Shown: one piece after another, positions 40,176-48,537 of the stretch
How the letters are laid out: each line of letters begins with the position of its first letter
How positions within the stretch are numbered: the stretch's first letter is position 1
The notes under the pieces: generated by a model
Told to the model about the DNA's origin: nothing
Databases searched by the model: none
What the model saw: the letters and a program-made list of their open reading frames with translations, nothing else
DNA from: JAWKSY01 sp041402125
GTDB taxonomy: Bacteria > Planctomycetota > GCA-002687715 > DRQF01
Assembly (NCBI GenBank): GCA_041402125.1
Contig: JAWKSY010000010.1
Coordinates: 1-64,000, forward strand
DNA: 64,000 nt
Direction: 5' to 3'
Position numbers and translations under genes: made by a program

Positions 40176-43100
40176 TCAGCGCCCCTCGAGCACGTAGTCC
40201 CGATACCAGGCCGTCCAGAGGCGGCGGATGCGATCGAGTTCCTCCTCCGAACTCGACTTCTCGACCACGCCGAAGCCCGATCCGCGGATCGTCGCGAGGT
40301 ACCGGTTCGCCCGGACCCGCAGGTACCAGTCCCGGTCGCGCAGCACGGTGAGGAGGAGCGCCAGGACGCGCGGGTCGTCGCGCTCGCCGGTCAGGTAGGG
40401 ACCGAAGTCGACCGCGCTGTAGCGCCGGCGCGACAGCGCCTCGACGAACCAGCGGTCGGGATCGCGCGCCTTCGCTTCCTCCCACCACTCGGTGTACTCG
40501 CGGAAGGCGTCCTCGGGCGAGGCCGGCGTGGCGGCCACGCAGGTGAGCAGTTCGAGCGCCTCGCGCGCCGGCGCCTCCTGGCCCCGATCGAGCAGCGACT
40601 TCGCGAGGACCGGGACCGCCCGGCCGACGAGGCGGTCGGCGAGGACGAAGGCGGCCTCGCGGGCGAGCGCCTCGTCCTCCCCCGCCAGGAAGGGCTCGAG
40701 CCCTTCCGCCGTCAGGTCGCCGAGGACGCGTGGCGCCTCGCGGATGAGCTGACGGGGCGCGAAGCCCGTGTCCTCGCGCGCGAGAAGGGCCGAGAAGGCG
40801 CGACGGCGGGTCTCGGGAGAGAGCGAGCCGATCGCGTCGAGGGCCGCGAGGCGCGTCGCCTCGTCCGGCGAGGAGCCGAGCGCGCCGATGAGGGCATCGG
40901 CGGCCTCGTCACGTCCCGTGGCGGCGATTCCCTGAAAGAGAGCCCGGCGCAGCGGGGCCGACGCCCCCTCGAGCCGGGAGCTCAGGGCCGAGATCGCCCC
41001 GGCGCCCCCGAGGCGACCGATCGACGTCGCGAGACGGCGCCGCAGGTCCTCTTCGCCCGCGTCGTAGCTCTCGAGCAGACGCGGCACGATCTTCGTCGCC
41101 AGGGCCGGATCGCGCTCGAGGGGCGCGAGCATCTCGCGTCTCACGCGGGCGTCGGGATCGCCGAGCGCGGCGACCGCGGCGTCGCGGGCGCGGGAGTCGT
41201 CGAGGCGCGAGGCGAGACCGCGGACGCCGGCGCCGCGCCGTTCGCGATCGTCGGCGCGCGCGAGCGCGAGCGAGGTCTCGAGCGGCCGCGCCGCGAGGAA
41301 GGCCTCCGCCGCGTCGATGCCCGCGTCCGAATAGAGCGGCAGGAAGGCCAGCACCGCGGCGTCGACGTCCTCGCCCGGCAGCTCGCCGAGCAGCGCGACC
41401 AGCTCCTCCGCGCCCGGGATCTCGACCTGCTTCGCTCCGAGGAGGGCGAGGAGCTCAGCGCGATGCGCCTCGCGACGCGCGGGCGGCACGGCCCGGAGCT
41501 GGAGGATCGCCTCGTGGCGCGTCCGGGCGTCGCCGTCGGCGTAGGCCTTCAGCGCCATCGCGGTGAGTCGCTCCGCGCGGGCCTCGTCCGTGAGCCCCGC
41601 CAGCTCGCGACGCGTCGCCTCCGTCCAGGCCCGTCGGTCGGGATCGCTCGACGGATCGCGGAAGAACTGCCAGCGTTCCGCGTCGAGGAGCCCCTCGATC
41701 GTCGAGAAGATCGGCCCGAGATCGGCCGGGATCTCGCCGCGGTGGAGCCGGCGATAGCGCGAGCCGTCGAGCTCGACCTCGATCTCGGCGAGATCTCCGG
41801 TCCAGTCCGGATCGTCGCGGACGCCGCGGGCCGCGAAGAAGCCGTGCTCGACCAGCGCCTCGCGGAGCGCGCCGATCCGCGGCCCGTCGAGAAGGAGCGT
41901 CCGACCCCGGTCGAGCATCTCGTCCGGGACGGCCTCGCCGACGAGCCGGACCGTGAGGTCGTCCCCGCCGGCCCGACGGCGTCGCGCCGAGAGGGCCATC
42001 GCCGCGACGCGATCCGCCGGCACCGAGCCCAGCTCGCGCCGGGCGCGGAAGGTCTTGCCGTTCTCGACCCACCATCGCTTCCAGGCGTCGCCGTCGCGGC
42101 CGAAGTCCCGTCCCGTGATCAGCGAGGCCTTCTCGAGACAGAGCGAGCCGACGCTGCGGTAATCGCGGAAGATCCGGCCGCCGACGGAGGAGTCGATGAG
42201 ACGGAAGACGAGCGGACCGTCGGCGAGTTCGCGGACGCGCGCGTCGTCGCTCCGGAGGGAGAGGTTCGCGAGCGCGATCGCGGCGGCCGCGTTCTCGAGA
42301 TCGCCGCGGACGCGGAACATCGCGAGCATGCGATCGAGTCCGGGCCCGGACTCGGGAAGACGGCTCTGGTTCGTGCGGTCCTCCCCCACCGTCAACGCGA
42401 TGAGGGCGTAGCTCGCGGCGCGGAGCGTGCCGTCGCGCAGGATCGACCGCAGGCGATCGATGGCGGCGGAATCGTCGACGGTCGCGAGTTCATCGGCGGC
42501 GCGACGCGCCACGGAGGGTTCGCGATCCCCGAGGCGCGAGAAGAGGAGGTCGAGATCGAGCGGCGTCTCGAGTCGCGTGTAGAGATCCATCGCGCGCTCG
42601 CGGACCTGATCGCTCCCGGTCTCGAGCAGATCGCGCAGGCGATCCGCGAAGCGGGCGTCGAGGCGGCGCGGCAGGGCGTCGAAGGCCTGCTTCGCGATGC
42701 GTCCCGAGGGCGACAACAGGTGCGGCAGGACCGCGTCGGTGCCCGCGATCGGATCGATCCGCACGAGGGCGACGAAGTAGGTGTCGAGCGCGATGCGGTT
42801 GCCGACCTCGTCGAGCGACTCGCGCAGCCGCGGGAGCGCCGAGGCCTCTCGCATCTCGCCGAGCGTGAAGGCGGCCCCGGCGCGGATGCGCCAGTCGCGG
42901 TGTCCGAGCGCCGAGAGGAGTTCGGGCACGACCTCGCGCCCGACGAGGGCGAGGCGGCGCCCGATCTCGTAGCCGGCCGCTTGCGGGAAGGAGCTGAACC
43001 TCGCGATCTCGTCGCCGTACTTGCCCTGTGGGGCGTCCGGGTCCTTCGGCTTCTCCGGTTCCTCCGTCGGCCGCTTGGGCGGCGGGCCGAAGAGCGGCGA

Positions 43101-43193
43101 GTCGCCCTGCGGCGCGGCGAGGGCGAGGGACGACAGCGCGAGGAGGCACGGCACGACGAGGAGGAGCCGGGCGCGGAGGGATCGGAGGGTCAT
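40176..43193 (-). CDS. Large secreted HEAT-repeat protein
   Basis: A 1005-residue protein with a signal peptide (LLLVVPCLLALSSLALAAPQ) and a Pro/Lys-rich linker. Tandem HEAT-like helical repeats fill the rest, for example HRDWRIRAGAAFTLGEMREA, SVARRAADELATVDD, and PDARVRREMLAPLERD. Two inserted segments carry paired tryptophans (DAWKRWWVENGK near 370; YTEWWEEAKARDPDRWF near 920). No catalytic motif is seen. Such proteins are abundant in Planctomycetota and act as scaffolds. The frame is open throughout. It follows the lipoprotein gene by 15 bases, so both are probably one transcript with recG. Confidence 0.8.
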   Translation of the reverse strand: MTLRSLRARLLLVVPCLLALSSLALAAPQGDSPLFGPPPKRPTEEPEKPKDPDAPQGKYGDEIARFSSFPQAAGYEIGRRLALVGREVVPELLSALGHRDWRIRAGAAFTLGEMREASALPRLRESLDEVGNRIALDTYFVALVRIDPIAGTDAVLPHLLSPSGRIAKQAFDALPRRLDARFADRLRDLLETGSDQVRERAMDLYTRLETPLDLDLLFSRLGDREPSVARRAADELATVDDSAAIDRLRSILRDGTLRAASYALIALTVGEDRTNQSRLPESGPGLDRMLAMFRVRGDLENAAAAIALANLSLRSDDARVRELADGPLVFRLIDSSVGGRIFRDYRSVGSLCLEKASLITGRDFGRDGDAWKRWWVENGKTFRARRELGSVPADRVAAMALSARRRRAGGDDLTVRLVGEAVPDEMLDRGRTLLLDGPRIGALREALVEHGFFAARGVRDDPDWTGDLAEIEVELDGSRYRRLHRGEIPADLGPIFSTIEGLLDAERWQFFRDPSSDPDRRAWTEATRRELAGLTDEARAERLTAMALKAYADGDARTRHEAILQLRAVPPARREAHRAELLALLGAKQVEIPGAEELVALLGELPGEDVDAAVLAFLPLYSDAGIDAAEAFLAARPLETSLALARADDRERRGAGVRGLASRLDDSRARDAAVAALGDPDARVRREMLAPLERDPALATKIVPRLLESYDAGEEDLRRRLATSIGRLGGAGAISALSSRLEGASAPLRRALFQGIAATGRDEAADALIGALGSSPDEATRLAALDAIGSLSPETRRRAFSALLAREDTGFAPRQLIREAPRVLGDLTAEGLEPFLAGEDEALAREAAFVLADRLVGRAVPVLAKSLLDRGQEAPAREALELLTCVAATPASPEDAFREYTEWWEEAKARDPDRWFVEALSRRRYSAVDFGPYLTGERDDPRVLALLLTVLRDRDWYLRVRANRYLATIRGSGFGVVEKSSSEEELDRIRRLWTAWYRDYVLEGR

Positions 43194-43208
43194 GGCGGAG
43201 CTCGCGAG

Positions 43209-43763
43209 TCAGTCGGTGTAGGTCGAGATCTTCAGGTCGCCGACGGAGTTGGCCCGCATCACGAGGAAGTAGCCGCGGCCGTCCTCGGTCGCGTCCTCCT
43301 TGTCCCGGAAGTGGAGCCGGACGAGGATGCCGCCCTCCGCGAAGCGGATGATCTTCGCCCGCTCGCGCGCCTTCTCCTCCGAGTAGGACTTGCCCTGGAT
43401 GGGCGCGCCCTCGACGAACTCCTCGAAGGTCAGGACCTCGAGGTAGTTGGCGGCCCGCATGTGTCGCCGCATGGTGGGCAACCGCGCCTGCAGGGCCTTC
43501 TCGAGTTCGGCCTCGCTCGCGAAGACGCTCTTCTGATCGTCGAGCATGAAGGGATAGTCGACGAGGGTCAGCAACGTCGCGACGTCACCGTCGAGCGCGG
43601 CGTTGTGGAACTGCTGGGCGAGCGACCGCGCCACGGTCTTGCGACCGTCGTCCTTGCTCCCGCAGGCGAGCAGGCCGCAGAGGAGCGCCGCCACGGGAAG
43701 CGCGACGGCGAGGGCGAGCCGGATCGCGGCGGCCCCGGTCTTGAGATCTCGTTCGGCCTGCAC
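43209..43763 (-). CDS. Putative lipoprotein of unknown function
   Basis: A 184-residue protein. A hydrophobic N-terminus ends in a lipobox (LLCGLLAC), then GSKDDGRK, so lipidation at the Cys and export are expected. The mature part begins with FHNAALDGDVATLLTLVDYP, reminiscent of small NTF2-like folds (DUF4878 type), but this is not certain. The GTG at 43763 is preferred because AGGAG lies 7 bases upstream; an ATG at 43820 overlapping the recG stop is the alternative. It sits between recG and the HEAT-protein gene. Confidence 0.7.
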   Translation of the reverse strand: MQAERDLKTGAAAIRLALAVALPVAALLCGLLACGSKDDGRKTVARSLAQQFHNAALDGDVATLLTLVDYPFMLDDQKSVFASEAELEKALQARLPTMRRHMRAANYLEVLTFEEFVEGAPIQGKSYSEEKARERAKIIRFAEGGILVRLHFRDKEDATEDGRGYFLVMRANSVGDLKISTYTD

Positions 43764-43810
43764 GGTCACGCTCCTCTCGCTTGGCCCGCGGATGCCGGGC
43801 CGGGGACGTT

Positions 43811-45887
43811 CATCCCGCATCCATCAGCTCGCGGCCGCGGGCGCGCGGACGCCGGGCCCAGGTCTCGAGTTCGTCCGCCAGACGCAGCGCGTCGAGGTCG
43901 GGGCGCCGGACGAGGCTCGCGCGCGTCCTCGAAGGCCGCGATGAAGAGGCCCTCGTCGGCGGCGCCGCGCGAGGGCGACCAGACCGTGCTGGCGGAGCCC
44001 CATCATGTCCCCGGGGCCCCTCAGATCAAGATCGCGCTCGGCGATGGCGAAGCCGTCGTCGCAGTCGACCAGCGTCTGCAGACGCTCCGACTCCGCGCTC
44101 TCCCGCGTCCGGGTGAGGAGGACGCAGGTGCCGCCCTGCCCGCCGCGCCCCACCCGTCCCCGGAGCTGGTGGAGCTGGGCGAGGCCGAAGCGCGAGGCGC
44201 CGAGGATCGCGATCGTGCGCGCGTCCGGCACGTCGACGCCGACCTCGATCACCGTGGTCGCGAACAGGACTCGGACGTCGCCGGCGCGGAATCTCGCCAG
44301 GTTTTCGGCTTTTTCCTCGTCGGTCATCCGGCCGTGCAGGGCCGCCATGGGCACCCCCCGGAAGTGTCGCCGCGCGATCTCTCGACCCTCGCGCAGGAGG
44401 GAGGGAATGCTCTCGGTCTCGCTCTCGATCGCGGGGAAGACGATGAAGGCCTTCTCTCCCGCCCGCGCCGCGTCGGCGATCTCCGACCAGGGAAAGGCCC
44501 CGTCGCGCTCCTCGACGTGATGCAGGGTGCGCACCGGCGCCCGTCCCGGAGGGCGCTCGCGGATCTCGCTGTGGTCGAGATCGGAGAAGAGCGAGAGGGC
44601 GAGCGTCCGCGGGATCGGGGTCGCGCTCATCGCGAGGAGGTTCGGCTCGATCGCCTTCTGCACGAGCCTCAAGCGCTGCAGGACGCCGAAGCGATGCTGC
44701 TCGTCGACGACCGCGAGCGCGAGGCGCGCGAAGGGACTCCGTTCGGAGAGGATCGCGGTGGTGCCGACCGCGAGGAGGATCTCCCCCGCCGCCAGCGCGT
44801 CCTCGGCCCGTCGTCGGTCCGCCCGACGCGCGGAGCCCGAGAGGAAGAGCGCCTCGAGTCCGAAGGTCGCCGCCGCCCGGGCCAGCTCCGCGTGGAACTG
44901 ACGCGCGAGCGTCTCGGTCGGCGCGAGGATCGCGGCCTGGGCCCCGGCGCGGGCGACCGCGAGGGCGGCCCAGATCGCCACCGCCGTCTTGCCGCAGCCG
45001 ACGTCGCCCTGCAGCAGGCGCCGCATCGGACGGGGCGAGACGAGATCGGCGCGGATGGCGTCGACGGCGGCCGACTGGCCCGCGGTGAGGGCGAAGGGGA
45101 AGGCCGCGCGGATCTCCCCGTCCCGCGCCCCGTCGATATCGACGACCGGTCCCGAGGTGGCCGTGCCTCGATCGCCCCGTCCGCTCTCGACGCGGAGCGC
45201 GGCCGCGAGGAAGCCGTGGTAGAGGAGGCGCTCCTCGGCGGGCCCGACCTCTTCCGGCGTCTCCGGAAGGTGGATGGCGCGGAGCGCCGAGGCGAGATCC
45301 GGGAGACCGCGGACGCGACGCAGCTCGGCCGGGAGCGGGTCCTCGATCGCCGCGCTCGCCCGCGCGAGCGTCTCGTCCAGCAGGCGGCGGTGGATCCCGG
45401 GGGCGATCCCCGGGATCGGCGTCACGCGAGGCCGCAGCTCGGCCCCGCCGACCGGTTCGCCCTCGCCCAGGACGCGATGGTCGAGAACCACCGGCTCGCC
45501 GAGCCCCGTCCGCAGGGTGACGCGCAGGCGATCGCCGACCTCCAGCGAGCGGTGCAGGAATCCCTGGTTCTAGAGGGTGAAGCGGAGACCGCTTCGACCC
45601 GCGTCGAGCTCCACCTCGAGGTGCCCGCCGCGCCCGCGCCGCGAGGAGCGCAGCCGTCGCGAGCGGATCGGTCCGACGACGGTGGCCACGCCGGCCGCGG
45701 GGAGATCCTCGGCCGGGCTCGGGGCCGGAAGATGGTCGTGCCCCCGCGGGAAGCGACGCAGGAGATCCGAGAGCGTGGCGAGCCCGGCCGCGCGCAGGGC
45801 CCGCGCGCGCGCGGCCCCCACGCCGGAGAGGCTCTCCAGCGGATCGTCCAGCGGGGTGGTCGGAGCGGGGAGGTCGGTCGCGCTCAT
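43811..45887 (-). CDS. recG: ATP-dependent DNA helicase RecG (in-frame stop and 3' frameshifts)
   Basis: RecG remodels stalled forks and Holliday junctions. The N-terminal wedge has LSGVGAARARALRAAGLATL; the helicase has LLQGDVGCGKTAVAIWAAL (Walker A), VVDEQHRFGVLQR (DExH), LAMSATPIPRTLAL, TTVIEVGVDVPDA and QLRGRVGRGGQGG. Near 45570-45572 an in-frame TAG interrupts the OB domain between RFTL and NQGFLHRSLE, where the family has an aromatic residue. Near 43945 and 43905 the frame changes twice; the restored end reads EGLFIAAFEDAR then VRRPDLDALRLADELE and stops at 43811. The rest is intact, so error or recent decay is more likely than loss. Confidence 0.82.
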
Positions 45888-46104
45888 TTCCGTCGGGACG
45901 GGCTCGCGTCGCGGGGCGCCTCCGCCTCCAGGCGGGCGAGCACGTCCGCGGCCGGGATGCCGTGGAGCGAGAGTCCTCGGCCAGCGTCTCGTGGTAGGCC
46001 ACGATGCAGCGCCAGCAGGGAAGTCCAAAGCTCTCGAGGACGTCCTTCGCCCGGGGATGGGCGTCGACGATCTCGTGCACGGGCATGTCGGCGGACCAGC
46101 TCAC
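45884..46104 (-). CDS. DUF1858 domain small protein (frameshifted)
   Basis: About 73 residues. ADMPVHEIVDAHPRAKDVLE, FGLPCWRCIVAYHETLAED and, after one frame change near 45973, LSLHGIPAADVLARLEAEA make a complete DUF1858 domain. The CxxC pair is typical of the hybrid-cluster/ScdA-like members. GTG start at 46104, with a -10 element only 6 bases away. The stop overlaps the recG ATG (ATGA), so translation is coupled to recG; the functional link is unknown. Confidence 0.7.
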
Positions 46105-46110
46105 GCGCGC

Positions 46111-46119
46111 ATGATAGCA
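46111..46119 (-). promoter_or_regulatory. Extended -10 element at the DUF1858-recG operon, probably leaderless
   Basis: TGCTATCAT ends 7 bases before the GTG at 46104. Transcription would start at the start codon itself. No Shine-Dalgarno sequence precedes the GTG. Confidence 0.45.
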
Positions 46120-46205
46120 GGCCGCCCCGCCCTTTCCTCCCCGCGCCGGAGGGAAGCGCGCGATCCGCGGGCACGCGTCCGGAATCGTCGCCGCGGGCGG
46201 ACGTC

Positions 46206-46214
46206 TGGTAAGAT
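46206..46214 (+). promoter_or_regulatory. Extended -10 promoter upstream of the FGE-fold gene
   Basis: TGGTAAGAT, 70 bases before the ATG at 46284, on the plus strand. It fits the same pattern as the minus-strand elements. Confidence 0.45.
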
Positions 46215-46283
46215 CCCGCCGCCGGAGGGACGCCGACGCGCGGCGCTCGCTCCGGGCGCCGGCTCCGTCCCGAGGAACGCGAC

Positions 46284-47649
46284 ATGACGACGTTCTCCCG
46301 CACTCGCCCTGATCGGACTCCTCCTCGCCGCGGTCGCCGCGACGGGCCTCGCCCAGGGTGACGACGCCGCCGCGCGGCCCAGATCAAGGAGACCGAGACC
46401 GAGCTCGAGAAGGCCCGTTCCCGCCTCCGAGGAGGCCAACGCGGCGGTGCAGGAGCTCTACTCGACCTTCGCCGCCCTGACCCGTCGCGTGGCCGCGGGA
46501 CAGGATCCGGCGACCCGCGAGGACGTCGAGCGCGTCCTCGAGCCCTCCTTCGAGGCGGCCGTGCCGCGGCGGCGGAACAGCTCGAGCGCGGGTCGGGTCC
46601 GCGCGCTCTTCGAGAAGTCCTGGAGCAAGGGACTCGCGCGGGCGGAGACCGACTTCGTGCGAAGCGTGGCCTCGCGCCTCCGCGACGTCGCGGTCGAGAC
46701 GTGTCGGACCGCGGCGCCCGCCTCGCCGACGTCGCGCTCGCGGAGTTCGTGGACGAGGTCCTCGGCGCGACCTTCCCCGAGGACCGCCCCTTCGCGCGGC
46801 TGTGGAACGAGACGATCGCCGACCGGCGCTCCGAGGTCACCCGCTACGTCGAGGCCCGGGCGGAGATGACGAAGCTCGAGCAGCAGCTCATGGTCCTCCG
46901 CGACCCCAAGCTCGCCCTTCACGATCGGCGCCCCCGAGGGCATGGCCCGCATCGAGGCCCGTTCGGTGCGCGTCGAGTCCGAGTACGGATTCGCCCGCAA
47001 GGCGCGCAACGGCAAGGTGAAGACCTTCTTCATCGATCTCTGCGAGGTGACCCACGGCAGCTACTGGCGCGACTTCTACGCGACCCTCGACGACGCCGCG
47101 CAGAAGGCGACCTTCCTGCCCCGCGACGAGAACGACGCGCCGATCTGGTTCCAGGAGCCGACCAGCGGCGAGTTCCAGCCGGATCCCTCGCTGATGAATC
47201 TCCCGGTGACCGGCATCGACGCCGTCGCCGCCCTCGCCTACGCGAAGAAGCAGGGCAAGCGGCTGCCGACCGAGGCGGAGTGGCTCGCGGCCGCGGCCGG
47301 GCACAAGAGCCGCGCCACCGACTACGCCTGGGGTGACGACTTCGACCCGATGCGCTGCAACGCCAAGGAGAGCGGCGTCGGGGCCGCGGTCGCGGTGACG
47401 GACCTCCCCGTCGGCCGGTCGCACTTCGGCCTCTACCACGTCTGCGGGAACGTCAAGGAGTGGACGGCGACCACGGAGGAGGGCAAGGACTTCGACGACG
47501 CCGTGCCCGCCGGCGAAGCCCTCGCGATCCGGGGCGGGAGCTACAAGGAGACGGCGCGGAACGTCAGCCTGAAGTGGCGCTGGGTCCTCCCCGGCACCGG
47601 CTCGCGACTCACGGACGTCGGATTCCGCTGCGCCAAGGACGTCTTCTGA
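46284..47649 (+). CDS. Secreted FGE/SUMF1-fold protein without catalytic cysteines (frameshifted 5' half)
   Basis: The C-terminal 230 residues are an FGE-sulfatase domain: CEVTHGSYWRDF, RLPTEAEWLAAAAG, DYAWGDDFDP, GLYHVCGNVKEWTATTEEG, AIRGGSYKETARN and DVGFRCAKDVF. The cysteine pair that makes formylglycine is replaced (GGSYKETARNVSL), so it is unlikely to modify sulfatases. The 5' half needs frame changes near 46305, 46380, 46427, 46700 and 46930. When joined it gives a signal peptide (ALIGLLLAAVAATGLAQ), then a long helical, probably coiled-coil, region (EANAAVQELYSTFAALTRR). Planctomycetes and cyanobacteria use this fold widely for binding roles. It faces recG divergently. Confidence 0.7.
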
Positions 47650-47672
47650 TCGCCGGACGTGGTCCGGTGACG

Positions 47673-47711
47673 CGAAGAGCCCCGGCGACCGCGGGTCGCC
47701 GGGGCTCTTCG
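47673..47711. terminator. Bidirectional hairpin terminator
   Basis: Perfect 18-bp arms (47673-47690, 47694-47711) with loop gcg, between the convergent FGE-fold and XRE-cupin genes. AATTC follows on the plus strand. It can serve both transcripts. Confidence 0.75.
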
Positions 47712-47742
47712 AATTCCGACCGGTGATCCGGCGCGGTCCGGG

Positions 47743-48330
47743 TCAGCGCCCGGAGGTCGAGAGCAGCACCAGTTCGGTGTCCTCGAGCGCCTCGAAGCGG
47801 TGCGGGAAGACGCGGTCGTAGCGCACCGCCTCTCCCGGTCCGAGCTCGAAGGACTCGTCGTTGACCTCCATCCGGAGCTTGCCGGACTGGACCACGATCG
47901 TCTCGAAGTCGCGGTCGTGCACGTCGAGCCGCTCGGTCGTCGCCCCGCGGGGCGCGTGTCCGATCGCGAGGTCCATCTCGTCGGTGGCGAAGGTCTGGAA
48001 GCTGAAGGCGCCGGCGCTCGACGCGCGCGCCTCGAGGCGCTCCGCGTCGCGTTTCTCCGCCATCGCGACCAGCTTGTAGGTGGTGATCCCGAGTCCGGAC
48101 GCGATCTTGTCGAGCGTCTCGAGGTTCGGCTTGATCAGATTGGTCTCGATGCGCGAGATCGGCGCATAGCTCAGTCCGCAGACCTTGGCGAACTTCTCGA
48201 TCGTCAGGCCGCGCTTCTGTCTCAAGGTCCGGATACAGGAGAAATCGTACTTGCGGCGGACCTCCTCCTCGCGCTGCGTGCGCGAGCGCTTGCCGCCCTT
48301 CTCCTTCGCCGGCTTCACACTTCCATCCAT
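47743..48330 (-). CDS. XRE-cupin transcriptional regulator
   Basis: A 195-residue cytosolic DNA-binding protein. An N-terminal basic tail precedes a helix-turn-helix (about 35-90: IRTLRQKRGLTIEKFAKVCG, SYAPISRIETNLIKPNLETL). A C-terminal cupin (about 120-195) holds VVQSGKLRMEVNDESFELGP and GEAVRYDRVFPHRFEALED. The cupin probably senses a small molecule; the ligand is unknown. The ATG at 48330 has GGGGAG 8 bases upstream. A good promoter at 48414-48441 precedes it. Unlinked metabolically to its neighbours, so targets cannot be named. Confidence 0.85.
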   Translation of the reverse strand: MDGSVKPAKEKGGKRSRTQREEEVRRKYDFSCIRTLRQKRGLTIEKFAKVCGLSYAPISRIETNLIKPNLETLDKIASGLGITTYKLVAMAEKRDAERLEARASSAGAFSFQTFATDEMDLAIGHAPRGATTERLDVHDRDFETIVVQSGKLRMEVNDESFELGPGEAVRYDRVFPHRFEALEDTELVLLSTSGR

Positions 48331-48413
48331 CGTGAACGCTCCCCTCTCGCGGTCCGTGGGTGCTCCCTCGGAATGCAACAAGGCGACGAAACGCGCCAAG
48401 TCCTTGAAGGGCA

Positions 48414-48441
48414 ATTGTATAGCTCGACTCGTCACCCGCAA
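48414..48441 (-). promoter_or_regulatory. Promoter of the XRE-cupin gene
   Basis: TTGCGG (48441-48436), 16-base spacer, TACAAT (48419-48414), in an unusually A+T-rich stretch of about 100 bases (48400-48500). The leader would be about 75 bases. Autoregulation is common for such regulators but no operator repeat is evident. Confidence 0.6.
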
Positions 48442-48537
48442 CGAGATTTCGCCCACGATACAGAATAATCCTCGGCAACATGATCACCCGGATTGAGTGA
48501 AAATGCGCCGGCGCGGGGGAGGCCCGAGCGGCCCGGT

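Noticed and set aside
45570..45572. TAG in recG as pyrrolysine or other recoding
   Set aside because: Other genes here end in TAG, there is no pyl gene set in view and the family residue at this place is an ordinary aromatic.
39930..46211. A 2,093-codon open frame on the plus strand
   Set aside because: It is antisense to the HEAT-protein, lipoprotein and recG genes, Arg/Glu-rich and without motifs. Long open antisense frames are expected at this G+C content.
46284..47649. Formylglycine-generating enzyme for sulfatases
   Set aside because: The cysteine pair required for catalysis is absent in the segment where it should lie, and no sulfatase is nearby.
48400..48500. A+T-rich patch as horizontally acquired DNA
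   Set aside because: Only about 100 bases long and fully explained by a promoter region of the XRE-cupin gene.
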